A DNA stretch of 64,000 nucleotides from Paracentrotus lividus (lineage: Eukaryota > Echinodermata > Echinoidea > Camarodonta > Echinidae), in NCBI GenBank assembly GCA_940671915.1, contig CALNVZ010001863.1, positions 285,244-349,243 on the forward strand. Reading direction: 5' to 3'. Positions 1 to 11,333 of the stretch are shown one piece after another. How positions within the stretch are numbered: position 1 is the first letter of the stretch; each line of letters opens with the position of its first letter. Position numbers and translations under genes: made by a program. The notes under the pieces were generated by a model. It had not been told where the DNA came from. It worked only from the letters and a program-made list of their open reading frames with translations, and made no database searches.

Positions 1-2318
1 GATAGCCCATGAAAGCCGAAAAGGCTTATTTACAATGGGGTCCTTTCTAATGAAACGTAGGATATATATGACATAATGAGAACAAAGTATAATGACTAAA
101 TTATTACATACATAACAACTGATAATAATACAAAAAGATGAACGAATCCACCAAAAAAAAAAGCTAAATATTAATACATTCAAGCAAATTATAGTTTAAC
201 ATAATTGTACTCTATAAAAACAATGATTGATTGTGACTAAGCTGTTATCTGCATGTTGTGCTAGTTTCCTGTTTTAGTTGTTGCTTTAATACACTCTTGA
301 AATTAATAAACTTCCTAATAGCTTTAACATGATTTGGAAGAGAATTCCAGCATTGGATACCATAAAAATAAAAAGTGTTTCCTATATATCCTTCACGTTT
401 TGGTAAAACGAAATTAAAATGACTATTTCTAGTTACGTGTTCATGGATATTTGAGACACGAGTGAAATTATTAGTTATATAATGATCTAAAGTATCTGAG
501 TAGAATATTTTATGCACATGGTGCAACACTAATTGTTTAGACCTTTGATCTAAATAGAGTAAACCTGCCTCTTCAGGTTCATTACTACCGACATGTGTTC
601 TTGGGCCTAAAACGTTAATGAATCTTACAACCTTATTCTAAATTATTCTTAATTTTTTCTTATCAGTCTTGCCCAGACTACTGAACCAAGCTGCATTGGC
701 ATAGTCAAACAGGCATTGTATTAAAGCAAAACATAGAATTCGTCTTGATTTTGTATTCATACAAGCTTGGTATCTATATAAAAAAAATTAAACGAGAATT
801 AGACTTTTTAGCAATTGAGTCTACCAATCCTGTCCATGATAAATCACTTGTTAAATCTATTCCTAAGTATTTTACTGAATCTTTTCTTACAATCACCTGA
901 TTATTATAGGTTACCTTGAAATCATTTGCATGTTTCAACTTTCCCTTTGAACAAAATAAAATGCTTTCTTTTTTCCCAACATGTAAACTGAGCTTATTGT
1001 CTGTCATCCACTCAATGCAATTTGCAAGTTCTGTACTAAGCTTTTCTCCAATCGTCTTAGAGTTAGTGTCTGAATATAGTAAAACGCTATCGTCAGCATA
1101 TAAAAGTAATTTAGAACCGTTAACACAAGAACACATATCATTAATATAACACATAAAAAGAATAGGGCCTAAAATTCTTCCCTGTGGAACTCCGCATTTA
1201 ATAGGCAGGGAATCAGATGATACCTTTTGCATAGTTACCACTTGATGAAGATTAGTTAAATAAGATTTGAACCATATGACACATGAAGAATCCAAACCCA
1301 TGACCTCTAATTTCTTTAAAAGTATGCTATGATTAACAGTATCAAAGGCTTTTTGTAAGTCCAGAAGAACCATTCCAACAAAGCGCCCTTGAGAAACTTC
1401 ATATCTAATAAATCCGACAAATGTATTAACAGGTTTCAGTGGAGTATCCATTACGAAAACCGGATTGAAATTCATAAATTAACTTTTTTCTTGAAAAATA
1501 TTTCTTATTTGAGCATGAACAGATTTTTCCAAAATTTTTGAGACTATCCTTAAACGCTGATAGGCTATAGTTTGCCAACATCAGTTTTATCTTTCTTTTT
1601 ATGAAGAGGAGTTACCTTTGCAATTTTCATGTTCGTCGGGAAAAGTAAGGACATAAGAGATAAATTTATAATATAATTTAATGGTTCATACAGAATTCTT
1701 GCCCCGTCTTTTAAAAATCTTGCTGGTATCATATCCAGCCCAGTACTTTTGGAAATTTTCATTTTTTTTAAATTCATCCAAAACAAACTTTGCAGTAACG
1801 GGGGAAAAATGAAAACTATCTTTCGAGATTCCTTTCAAATTTTTTATGAAATTTGTCACTGTCGGTATGATATTTGTTGGTTTTTAATGGTAATTTATTA
1901 ACTAACTTGTCTGCTACAGTCGTAAAATGATTATTAAACTCATTTGCAATTTTAGTTTTATCATGACTTAATTCTCCCTGTCCATTAATGACTGTCTCTT
2001 GAGTAGTTTTCCCTTTTCCTTTTAGACCTAAACCCTTCAATTTTTTCCATAATTTCCTAGAGTCATGTTTGTTTTCCTCAATTTGATCTTGAAAATATTC
2101 AACTTTAGCTCTTTTTACCTTTCTTTGAACCAGATTCCTTAGAACATTGTATTTTCTTTTGGGCTCCAAATTGCTATTATCATTTTTCATATTCCTGTAG
2201 GCTACGTTTCTTACCTTAATTAACATGATAATTTCATTATTCATCCATTTTTCAGTTCTTTGCTTAATCCTTACATCTTTCAAAGGTGCACTCATATTAA
2301 CAATTGATAAAAATATAG
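1..2318 (-). mobile_element. CR1-like LINE, 5'-truncated, minus strand, running off the window start
   Basis: Read on the minus strand, this block gives the linker after the endonuclease, the reverse transcriptase and the C-terminal tail of a CR1-like non-LTR retrotransposon in the correct order, followed by a 3' untranslated region. The 3' UTR holds a short stem (aagcc..ggctt, around 15-32) typical of LINE tails and continues past base 1. The endonuclease is missing, so the copy is 5'-truncated. Its 5' edge, near 2318, falls inside ORF1 of a second LINE on the other strand, so it probably inserted into that element. The junction was placed by where each protein match stops and could be off by 10-20 bases. 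Confidence 0.85.
245..2318 (-). pseudogene. Degenerate LINE ORF2 (reverse transcriptase), minus strand
   Basis: Open segments at 1816-2318, 1565-1786, 774-1475 and 245-529 (all minus) are successive parts of one ORF2, separated by frameshifts and stops. The second carries the RT start (STGLDMIPARFLKDGA and KIAKVTPLHKK). The third carries motif A with its catalytic Asp (LLDLQKAFDTVNH), the CGVPQG block and the YADD box. The last is the typical tail with CWNSLPNHVK. All catalytic residues I can see are intact, but the broken frame means no functional protein. It would have copied LINE RNA into DNA at the insertion site. Confidence 0.85.
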
Positions 2319-2642
2319 TTGGCCACACCCAAACCAAGGCAAGTCGTTATCCGATTTTGTAAGCAAAAAAAGAGGGATGAGTTCTACGACAGTAGATTTC
2401 AGCTGAAGGGGAATGATGCATGCAAGGGAGTCTTCATCAATGAAGACCTGACCACCCTGCGATACAGTCTTCTCATGTCAGCGAAGAAGGCCCCTGATGT
2501 TAAATACGCAACTTCAAAACATGGAAATGTTATATGCAAAATGAACGATGACACATACAAAACTCTTCGCACTGTAGACGACCTCTTCGATGTTGGACTC
2601 GCAGATGTGAAATATGAAAACTTCGGACTTCATATTTTATAA
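2319..2642 (+). pseudogene. LINE ORF1 C-terminal fragment
   Basis: The 107 residues begin KPRQVVIRFCKQKKRDEF and continue with VFINEDLTTLRYSLL. This resembles the C-terminal half of LINE ORF1 proteins, which bind nucleic acid and package the element RNA. The upstream part is absent because the minus-strand LINE ends at its first codons. The stop is at 2640-2642, followed by about 50 non-coding bases and the ATG of ORF2 at 2692, the usual LINE layout. I assign ORF1 from motif resemblance and position. Confidence 0.75.
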
Positions 2643-2691
2643 TTTTTTTTTCATGTGATAACTGTCTCCTCTATTTTGATAATTAATCCCA

Positions 2692-3368
2692 ATGACTGAA
2701 AATGATGACGTGAATATTGATGATTATCACCACTTAGAAATTACATCTTATAGTTTAACTCCTGACATATTTGATAAAGTAATGCAAAAACAAATGCTCA
2801 ACTCATTAAGCTTGACCCATGTTAATATTAGATCCCTCCAAAAAAATGTAAACGAAATTCATTTGTTATACGAACATAATTTAAAATCCAAATTTGATAT
2901 TATCTGTCTCTCTGAAGTTTGGAAGGTGCCCAATACAGATGCATTTGGATTGACAGGATATAATCTAGAGGTCAAATGTCGGCAGGGTGAACAAAGAGGA
3001 AGAGGAGTGGGAGCATATATTCGATCATCAATTAAATATTCGACTTTAGATTATGATGTACTGCATGCAGAATGCCTCTGGTTTGATATGAATATTAATG
3101 GTTGTAGGCTTATAGTAGGAATTATCTATCGAAAACCAAATACAGATATTTCTGAGTTTCAAGACAGTTTGTTAACAGTTTTACAGAGTATAAAGATCGA
3201 TAAGTTACAATGTATTTTATTGGGAGACTTTAATATCAATTTGTTAGTCTCCGATAACAAGGTTGAACAATTTCAATAGGGTTTACAATGTATGGGAATG
3301 CAACAATTAATTAAATCCCCTACAAGGGTAACAAAATATTCTTCCTCTCTAATTGATCACATATACAC
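2692..3368 (+). pseudogene. LINE ORF2 N-terminus: APE-type endonuclease, interrupted
   Basis: From the ATG at 2692 the frame shows APE-endonuclease motifs in order: HVNIRSLQ, LSEVW (catalytic Glu), GIIYRKP, LLGDFNIN and SLIDHIY. The domain nicks genomic DNA to prime reverse transcription. A TAG at 3277-3279 interrupts the frame, and reading then continues in the same frame up to the assembly gap at 3369. The final SDH motif would lie inside the gap, so the domain cannot be judged complete. Confidence 0.85.
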
Positions 3369-3576
3369 NNNNNNNNNNNNNNNNNNNNNNNNNNNNNNNN
3401 NNNNNNNNNNNNNNNNNNNNNNNNNNNNNNNNNNNNNNNNNNNNNNNNNNNNNNNNNNNNNNNNNNNNNNNNNNNNNNNNNNNNNNNNNNNNNNNNNNNN
3501 NNNNNNNNNNNNNNNNNNNNNNNNNNNNNNNNNNNNNNNNNNNNNNNNNNNNNNNNNNNNNNNNNNNNNNNNNNNN
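3369..3576. other. Assembly gap (208 N) inside LINE ORF2
   Basis: This is a run of N between the endonuclease (plus orientation) and an inverted ORF2 piece. Its length is not a round number, so it may be a size estimate. Sequence orientation changes across it. Confidence 1.
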
Positions 3577-3800
3577 ATATCATTTCTTTTTTTCTTTGAC
3601 ATATTTACTGATATAATAGGAGCATGTTTTTCACAGACATTCTGAAACTGATCATAAAAAGCAGAATATGACTTATTGATATCTCTTTCTGTATAAACTT
3701 TGTTCCACTCCGTATTTGCCAGGTCCTCTTGAAAACTGTTAAAGTTATAATTTTTAAAGGCTGCGAAAGGTATGTTTCTTTTTGCAAGAGGCCTTATTTG
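3577..3800 (-). pseudogene. Inverted segment of the LINE ORF2 linker
   Basis: Read on the minus strand this gives RPLAKRNIPFAAFKNYN, TEWNKVYTERDINKSYSAFY and VCEKHAPIISVNMSKKKRN. It corresponds to the linker just after the endonuclease. In an intact LINE it would run directly into the RKPWITKGILKSIAKKHR segment that begins near 3826 on the plus strand. The piece is therefore the right part of the element in the wrong orientation. It lies between a sequence gap and an inversion breakpoint near 3795-3811, so it may be a real inversion or an assembly error. Confidence 0.75.
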
Positions 3801-3810
3801 TCCAAGAATA

Positions 3811-4731
3811 TCTTCAAAAGCACAAAGATTGTATAGGTAGGAAACCATGGATAACTAAAGGTATTCTTAAGTCGATTGCCAAAAAACATAGATTGTACAG
3901 CAAATATAAGGCCTCAGATTTCGGACCAGAGTATGAGGATAAATATAGAAAATATAGGAATGTTCTTACTACTGTCCTTAAAGGAAAATGAAAGGCTAGA
4001 GCAAAAACCCCTTAATAAGTCGAGCCATACTCCACTTTACTAAATAAAACTTAAATGAAGAAAATCCGTTGACTATATCCGAAGATATTGCCAGCTCAAA
4101 CTTCAACTCAACTTGATTTTGAGATTACCGCGGAAGATGCCATCTTGCCGATATTTGCATATTTCTCCCATGGTCCTCTGCGATATTTGACGTCACTGAC
4201 GAACAACTCGCACGATCGACGAACAAGCTCAGCTGATCGCCCAGGCCAGCCAGCGCGCGTTTACGTGCATGTAATGTAAAACATGATACTATAATATTCA
4301 ATTATTCAATATGTCTCTTTATAATTTATAACTTATATATTGTGATTCGGAAAATTAAATCGTGATTAGTGTATGATAGTGTGTACAAAACATAGCTGAG
4401 TGGGGTTGTTCGCAAGTGACGTCACAGTTTTGCTCCAGCCCAGCCAACATGGCGACCTCCGCTTAGCGATGTCTAACCCAAGGTAACCCAACTTTGGAGG
4501 GATGGTTCTCCTTCCTTGGAGATCAGATTTTGGTGGTTGATGGCTTATTTTGACTGTAATATATGAAAGATTGTTACCATGGGGTTGTAGCTCTAGAGTT
4601 TCATTTTCCTTTAAGAACGCGCAGCGGCTTTACTATAGTCGTGTTTTTGAAGAAAATAAAGGCAATACTTGAAAAACATGGAATACTATAAATGAATTAT
4701 TACATAGTGAAAATTCATCAAAGAAAATTAT
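3811..4731 (+). pseudogene. LINE ORF2 linker, split by a TTAA-flanked insertion
   Basis: Bases 3811-3980 encode RKPWITKGILKSIAKKHRLY and YRKYRNVLTTVLK. After the insertion, 4615-4731 encodes NAQRLYYSRVFEENKGN, then one stop (TGA in the position of a Trp-like codon), then KTWNTINELLHSENSSKKI. Both are the conserved linker between endonuclease and RT in CR1-like ORF2. The frame continues across the insertion when one TTAA is removed with it. The second insertion at 4732 interrupts the next codon. Confidence 0.8.
3982..4610. mobile_element. 629-bp non-autonomous DNA element with TTAA target-site duplication
   Basis: TTAA at 3978-3981 and TTAA at 4611-4614 flank inverted termini AGGAAAATGAAA and TTTCATTTTCCT. 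Removing the element with one TTAA joins the LINE codons in frame, which fixes the boundaries to the base. A TTAA duplication is the signature of piggyBac-type transposition, but the terminal bases are not the usual CCY start, so the family is uncertain. I see no coding potential inside. It holds a short GC-richer stretch around 4200-4260. Confidence 0.8.
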
Positions 4732-7121
4732 AGTAGAGGACCGATGTGTAGACCCCGTGGCTATTTTTGGGGAACAAAGGTTTGAAAGTGGTTTTGAGTT
4801 GGTTAGAGGTCACTAATCAAAATTAGCTTGGTTAGTCCCCTGCTAACCCCCGGCAACTCTTGTAGGGGTCAAAATAAGGTCAAACTGGGGCCAATAGGGG
4901 GTCAAATTTTTAAAATGCCCGAATAGTATCAAAAGACATTGCAAATAAGTTGTCTCTTTCTACTGAACAAAAAAGTGTACGTGATCATATACCCCTGACC
5001 TCCCAGTAAGAAGTTATGGCGGGAAATGTCAAAAGGTCAACGAACTTTCACATGAAGGCATATGAGGCCTACACAGGCTAAAATTGTTTAGAACGAAAAA
5101 TTTTCGTGTTTTTTGTGTCTATTAATATTTATAATGGTTAAGAAAATTAATTGACACTATTTTCTACATTAAAAAAAATCATGTTCAGTACATATAAGGG
5201 GTCAAAGTAAGGTCATTTGGGGTCAAATTAGTTAATTTAGGATTGAAATACGAATAAGGACGTTAAAAGCACGTCTACTAATCAAAAGAACGCAAATCTC
5301 TGCAAAGTATTGTCAAGTTCATGTTAAATAGATCATTTAAAACGTACAGATCTGTACTATTCTAACCAGGAAACCACTTCAACTAATGTGAGGGCGTCCA
5401 CGATATTAGAATCAAAGGGTCAATCGATCAATTGGGTGTCAAAATGTTTCGATCGTGAAACCTAAATGGTCTGAAGCTATTATGCACACTAGAACCAATG
5501 AGCCAGAACTTCAATTAAAGAAGTATACTAATGTAAAGCATCATATAAGAAAGAAATCTAATTTGATGCTTATGAAAGATAGATTGAAAGGGTCGAAGTT
5601 GAGTCACATGTCATATCTATGCCCCACTAAATTTAAGTTACCACGTTGGCTTTGATTTACATCGTACTTATTCTGCATCGAATAAATTATAAGACAAAGT
5701 TTTGATTTTGATGATAACATATCTCACTAGATTGACGAATCTCAACTGTATTTTTGTAGAAGTATACAGGATCACTACTTCACCCTCGAACCTCTCAAGT
5801 CGAGTGAGAAGTTGTTGATGGACAAGAGTGTCAAGAAGGCTCAACAAACTTTACACATGACGAGGAATTAATAGGCTTACACCAAATGCTAAAAATGCTT
5901 AGAATACTCGACAAATTTTGCATATTTGTTTTTTTCAAATCTAGTTTATTATATATGCATGAAGAAGAAAATTAAATTGAGGACTAATCTACTTCCATAG
6001 CATAAGAAAATCATATCTCAGTAATCCATATAGGGGTCCACTAAGGTCTAGTATCGGAGTCAACAGTTTTGACCGAACAATTAGGGTAAAGGGGTTGTAT
6101 TAGCAGCTTTTACTATTTAATTGTGTGGTAATCTGATGCATTGAACACCTACCAGGATTTATGTATTTCTAATCCAAAATCCACATTCAATAAACTGTGA
6201 AGGGAGATCTTAAATATATGGATCAAATGATAGGTAAATACCCCAATTATCATTCGCTAGGACGTGCAATTTTTGGACGAACTCAATGAACTTCAATTTA
6301 ATTATGAAAGAGATTGTGAAGGAGCATATATGAAAGCAAATGAGAATTTCTATTATAGTGCCAAGTATCAAAGGCACAAATGTCAAATTTCACCGCATGT
6401 CAATTTCATCAGATATACCCAAACACCGCTTTGACTGTGGCAACCTTGTGAAGTGTATATCAATGCTTATAAGCAGGTAATGATCCTCTGGTACAGTTTG
6501 CTAAAAGGGTGTACGTCAAAGAGTATTTTATACGCCTGGACCTAACTGGCCCGTAGCGCACCCCCCCCCCCCCCTCAAACCCCTCACCTCCCCCCCCCCC
6601 CCCCACCCGCGTGACTACCAAAAAGAATTCGCGTCCCGTGTCTCGACCGATTCGAGTGCGGCGTGATCACAAAACCTCACGTCGTAACTTTCGATGACTA
6701 GTACCATGCAGGCCACTGTACAATGTAACGACGTGCCAGGAAGTTATTTACCAATACCTACTTACAGAATCGCAGGAATCGCAGAAGTTGACCCAGGACC
6801 TGTGCATGCATCGTGCATGCAACGCAGGCTACGTTGCATGCACGTGTCCCGTAGCCTACGGCGAGTTGTGACCAACGCATTATGAATACTCCATCCCCCC
6901 ACTTACATAAAAAAAGAAAGGAATTCGTGTCTACGCCTTGGACCTGACTGTTAGGGTAGTTATGTTATCATTTATTATAAAATGTACCCAAATTGGTTTC
7001 AAAACGAGAGAGACTTGCACAAATAAAAGTTGAGGTCCAGTAAAATTTCGAAACATAGATAGCGCCATGAGCGTCGAAAGACGGACCTGAGTGCTATACA
7101 AGTACCCACTATTATTATTAT

Positions 7122-7162
<41 letters not shown>

Positions 7163-8349
7163 TTCGACGAATACCCAAACAATGCGCACTCCTCATGCAC
7201 GTTTAGGAGGCCCTCAGTTAAAAAAGTAATTACAGACACAAACCTCTGTGTGTGAACCTTGACAAGATACCAATATACAGTCTCATATAATGAGATTTAT
7301 GGTCACATCATGATATTTTCACATCTCAAATAGTTTTTGAGATACTTGAATAATGAGGCAAATGCCTGTATTTTTTTAGGTTTACCTTTGTGCCCCTTGA
7401 CATTTGACCTAAAAATTGTATGACATTGGCTTCTAATGATAAGTGTTATCATCAAGATATATGTTATCATGCTTTCTCTTAAACCAATGTAATAACGAGG
7501 TAAACACCTGGAATTTCATAAGTTGATCTTATGAACCTTGACCTTTCACCTACATTTTATAAGATCAAATTCGATTGTCTTATTATGGTACATACTACTT
7601 TTAAATATGAAGTTCATGGCTCAAGTGGTTCTAGTGTGCATATAGCATCACAATATTTCTAGATCAGTAACATTTTGACCCTAATTGATCGATTGACCCT
7701 TGATTATATCGTGACCCCTCACATTAATTGAATGTGGTTTCTGGATTAGAAATACAGATCTGTACGTTTTAATAATCTATTTAAACATAACTTGACAATA
7801 CTGCACAGAAAGGAGCTGTTTTAACTTATTCGTATTTCAATCCTAAATTAACTAATTTGACCCCAAATGACCTCACTTTGACCCCTTATATGTACTGAAC
7901 ATGATTTTCTTATGTAGAGATAGTGTCAATTAATTTTCTTAACCATTATAAATATTAATAGACACAAAAAAACACGAAAATTTTTCGTTCTTAACAATTT
8001 TAGCTTGTGTAGGCCTCATATGCCTTCATGTGAAAGTTCGTTGACCTTTTGACATTTCCCGCCATAACTTCTTACTGGGAGGTCAGGGGTATATGATCCT
8101 GTACACTTTTTTGTTCAGTAGAAAGAGACAAATTATTTGTAGTGTCTTTTGATACTATTCGGGCATTTTAAAAATTTGACCCCCTATTGGCCCCAGTTTG
8201 ACCTTATTTTGACCCCTACAAGAGTTGCCGGGGGTTAGCAGGGGACTAACCAAGCTAATTTTGATTAGTGACCTCTAACCAACTCAAAACCACTTTCAAA
8301 CCTTTATTCCCAAAAAATAGCCACGGGGTCTACACATCGGTCCTCTACT
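4732..8349. mobile_element. 3.6-kb fold-back element with inverted repeats about 0.8-0.9 kb long, TAT duplication
   Basis: The left end starts AGTAGAGGACCGATGTG and the right end is its reverse complement. The match runs almost perfectly for over 500 bases and then more weakly to about 5600 on the left and 7500 on the right. TAT stands on both sides (4729-4731 and 8350-8352), and deleting the element with one TAT rejoins the LINE frame as KKIITEVEQL. The arms contain repeated short phrases of the type gGGTCAAa. The 1.9-kb middle has a C-rich run (about 6561-6604), a trinucleotide repeat (about 7111-7161) and no convincing gene. It is non-autonomous and I cannot name the superfamily. Confidence 0.85.
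7111..7161. repeat. (TTA)n/(GTA)n microsatellite
   Basis: A trinucleotide run shifts from ATT units to AGT units, inside the 3.6-kb fold-back element. On the minus strand it translates to homopolymers, which explains the spurious reading frames there. Confidence 0.9.
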
Positions 8350-10080
8350 TATTACTGAAGTGGAACAGTTATGCATCAACACAAATGAAGGAGGTAAGAT
8401 AATGCATAGTGATCATGAAATTGCAACTGCATTTAATGAATTTTTTGTTAACATAGGGCCGAATCTAGCAAAAGAAATTCCACAAAATGATTTTGATTTC
8501 AAAGAATATTTAGGGAAAAAAAATGATAAATCACTATTTTTAAAACCTGTCTCGAACAGCGAAGTTGTAAATCATCTATTAGCTCCGAACACAAGAAAAG
8601 CTTGTGGATACGACAACATGCCTCCACGGTTAATCAAAGATGCTGCTTATTTCATATCACAGCCTCTCATATATATACTTAATCTGTCTTTCGAAATAGG
8701 TCGTTTTCCTGATGCCTTGAAAGTAGCAAAGGTGACACCAATATATAAAAAGGGAGCCAAAGATAGCCCAGGTAATTATAGGCCTATCTCAGTACTGCCA
8801 ATACTTGGCAAAGTATTTGAAAAAATTGTTAATAGTCGTTTGATAAATTTTCTGGAAGTAAACAATGTATTGCATCAACATCAATATGGTTTCCGTAAAA
8901 ATTATAGTACAAAATTATCACTTATAAACTTAACCAATGCTTTGTTGAAATCAATAGACGAGGGGAAAGTTACACTTGGTATATTCATAAATCTTCAAAA
9001 AGCTTTTGACACTATTAATCATAATGTTCTCTTGAATAAAATGTCACATCATGGGATAAGAGGTTTAGCGCTGGACTGGTTTAAAGATTATCTTTTAAAT
9101 AGATTTCAGTATGTACAGTACAAGGAGACAGAATCCTCATTTAAGAATATATCATGTGGTGTGCCACAGGGCTCAGTTCTAGGACCAACACTTTTTTTGT
9201 TATATTTTAATGACTTACCACAATCCACTAAGTTTTTTAACTTTAGATTGTTTGCAGACGATTCAAATATATTCCATACATTAGATGCAGGACAAAAGGA
9301 AATTGATATGCGTACAGTAAATCAAGACCTGATTAAAGTCCAGACATGGTGTGATGCAAACAAAGTCACTGTAAATCTAAAGAAAACAAATTATATGCTG
9401 ATCAAAGGCCAGAGAAAATCTGTGAATGTACAAGGAGCTTTTGAAATGGGTAATTTAAAATTGTGTGAGGTAAATGTAGCATCTTTTGTAGGATTACACA
9501 TTGACAATCATCTGACATGGAAACCGCATATTCAAAAGATTAATGCATGTATTCGTAAAAAAGTAGGTATCTTATTCCGACTTCGACACTTTGTTCCATA
9601 GAACATCTTAATTTTACTATACAAAGCTTTGATACAGCCACATATTTCATATGGCATTGAAGTATGGGGAAGTACTCATACAACTAATTTGAACTGCCTA
9701 TTTTATACTAAAAAAATGGCAATGCGAGCAATAACTTTCAGCCCATGGATGACAAATTCCAAACCTTTGTTCACAAGACTAAAGATCCTAAACGTCTATA
9801 ACTTACATGATCTAGCTGTCTTAACATTTGTATATGATTTGTTGAATCGCAAGCTACCTCATTCTTTAACTGATTATTGCCAAATAATAGAGCACAATTA
9901 TTCCACAAGAGGGAAAGAAAAAAAAATAATTGTATATGCCTAAGTGTAGAACAACACAGGGCCAATTCTCGATATCATTTGTGGGAACAAAATTATGGAA
10001 TGGCTTACCAGATTATATAACAGAGAAAAAAGCAGAAATTCATTTCGTAATCTCCTGTCGAGTTATTTACTGCTAAATTA
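8350..10080 (+). pseudogene. LINE ORF2 reverse transcriptase and C-terminal tail
   Basis: The frame is open from 8360 to 9598 with RT motifs in order: ACGYDNMPPRLIKD, VTPIYKKG, GNYRPISVLP, HQYGFRKNYST, the motif A region FINLQKAFDTINH, CGVPQGSVLGP, RLFADDSNIF and VGLHIDNHLTWKPHI. Motif A normally has Asp where this copy has Asn (AAT near 8989), a single G-to-A change that should abolish catalysis. A TAG at 9599-9601 interrupts the same frame before LLYKALIQPHISYGIEVWG. A frameshift in the A-rich tract near 9915-9930 precedes the end motif GTKLWNGLPDYI. The element is dead but not very old. Confidence 0.9.
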
Positions 10081-10290
10081 AGCTTGTAATCATGTTTTGA
10101 CTTGTTTGTTGTTATTATTATTATAATGCATCTAATAATTCATTCTAGTCTATAAACTTTAGAGAAGTAGTTTTAGATTAATTTGTACATAATAGTTTTG
10201 TTTGTTTGTTTTTTGCCCAAATAATGTTATACTGGGGGCCAGGCTCGACTAGCACATGTGCTACCTTCTGGTTCCTATTAACATTAACAA
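10081..10290 (+). other. LINE 3' untranslated region
   Basis: This AT-rich stretch follows the end of ORF2 and contains GGGGGCCAGGCTCGACTAG, a GC-rich tag of the kind found near the 3' ends of related LINEs. The exact end is not visible, because a new repeat family starts at about 10300. Confidence 0.55.
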
Positions 10291-10299
10291 CTATATTCT

Positions 10300-10821
10300 T
10301 TTATAGTAAATAGTGGTAGTATTTTACGAGCTGTGATTGGTTGAAAGGGTGTCACGTGTCGTTCAACATTCTGGTATATTAAATAGTGGTAGTATTTTAA
10401 GAGTTGTGATTGGTTGAAATGATGTCACGTGTCATACACGTTTTTGTTATATTGAACGGTTTTTGTTATATTGAACGGTTTTTTTGTTATATTGAACGGT
10501 TTCAATCCCGTGTTAAAATGAATGGTGGAATGAGGGGTGGATAAGTTACTTGTCAGACCTGCTTTTATTTTCCGCATGGATGGGTCATGACTGGGGGCTG
10601 TTCTTTTTTTAATGGGGGCTATTTTTTTAGTGGGGGCTTTTTGCGAGGGGCATTTTTTTTTTTTTTTTTTTGGTTGGGGCGGACATTTTTTTTATTAAAT
10701 TTTTTTTTTTTTTTTTAGAAATGTCAATTAAAAAATAAAAATAAAAAATGGGGGGGGGCCCAAAAAAATTTGGGGGCTGATTTTTTTTTTGTTTTTTTGT
10801 TTTTGTTTTTTGAAATATCAC

Positions 10822-10856
<35 letters not shown>

Positions 10857-11125
10857 GGGGCGGCGCCCAAAAAATTTTGGGGGCCAATTTTTATTTTTTG
10901 TAATTTTTTTGTTTTTGTATATAAACTTCATTTAAACAAAAAAAAAAAAAAAAAAAAAATGGGGGGGCGCTCAAAAAAATTTGGGGCCGGTTTTTTTTTT
11001 TATGGCCCCCAATTTTTTGGGGGAGAGGCATGTATTTTATTTATTATTTTTTCTAGGCCTATTATTATTTATTTCAAATTTAGAAGAAAATAACAATGGG
11101 GGCCCATGGGGGGCGGCTGATTTTA
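10300..11125. repeat. Low-complexity and tandem repeat block
   Basis: Two copies of a phrase with ATAGTGGTAGTATTTTA and TGATTGGTTGAA lie at 10311 and 10384. Then come several copies of TTGTTATATTGAACGG. From about 10590 to 11110 there are degenerate units of about 110 bases built from GGGGGC, long T runs, long A runs and CCCAAAAAAATTTGGGGG, the clearest near 10750, 10856 and 10960. The reading frames here are translations of homopolymers. No gene is present. Confidence 0.75.
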
Positions 11126-11127
11126 GG

Positions 11128-11333
11128 GCTATTTACTATAATAAATAGTGCATGCTCTATTAATGCAACATTACTGACTATGTGAACTCCAAATACTAAA
11201 TTATCCCTCGTGCACCTCTATTTCACCTCGGCCTACGGCCTCGGTCAAATAAAGGTGGCCCTCGGATAATTTAGTATTTGTCGTGCACATAATCTAGTAT
11301 GTTGCATGGTAGAGCATGCCACTATTTATATAA
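11128..11333. mobile_element. Fold-back MITE, copy 1 (about 205 bp)
   Basis: The left arm (AATAGTGCATGCTCTATTAA, then a stretch ending AATACTAAATTATCC) is repeated in inverted orientation on the right as GGATAATTTAGTATTTG and AGCATGCCACTATTTATA. The centre is CTCGGCCTACGGCCTCGG. The whole unit can form one long hairpin. No coding capacity is present. Confidence 0.8.

Larger units (their letters stand above)
2319..10290 (+). mobile_element. CR1/L2-like LINE, plus strand, interrupted by nested insertions
   Basis: This is a single LINE copy spread over 8 kb because later events split it. In order it holds the end of ORF1 (to 2642), the endonuclease (2692-3368), an N gap, an inverted ORF2 piece (3577 to about 3800), the linker (about 3811-3980), a TTAA-flanked insertion (3982-4610), more linker (4615-4731), a long inverted-repeat insertion (4732-8349), the reverse transcriptase (8350 to about 10080) and a 3' UTR. 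LINE protein similarity resumes in the same frame on each side of both insertions, which shows that one element was disrupted rather than several fragments joined. Stops, a frameshift near 9920 and a changed catalytic residue make it inactive. Confidence 0.85.

Noticed and set aside
3292-3848. Frames spanning the run of N on both strands
   Set aside because: They are open only because N translates to X. The real content is LINE ORF2 on either side of the gap.
6931-7239. Poly-Thr/Asn and poly-Leu minus-strand frames
   Set aside because: They are translations of the ATT/AGT microsatellite inside a non-autonomous element.
10627-10887. Lys/Phe/Pro-rich minus-strand frame
   Set aside because: It is homopolymer A, T and G runs of a tandem repeat, not coding.
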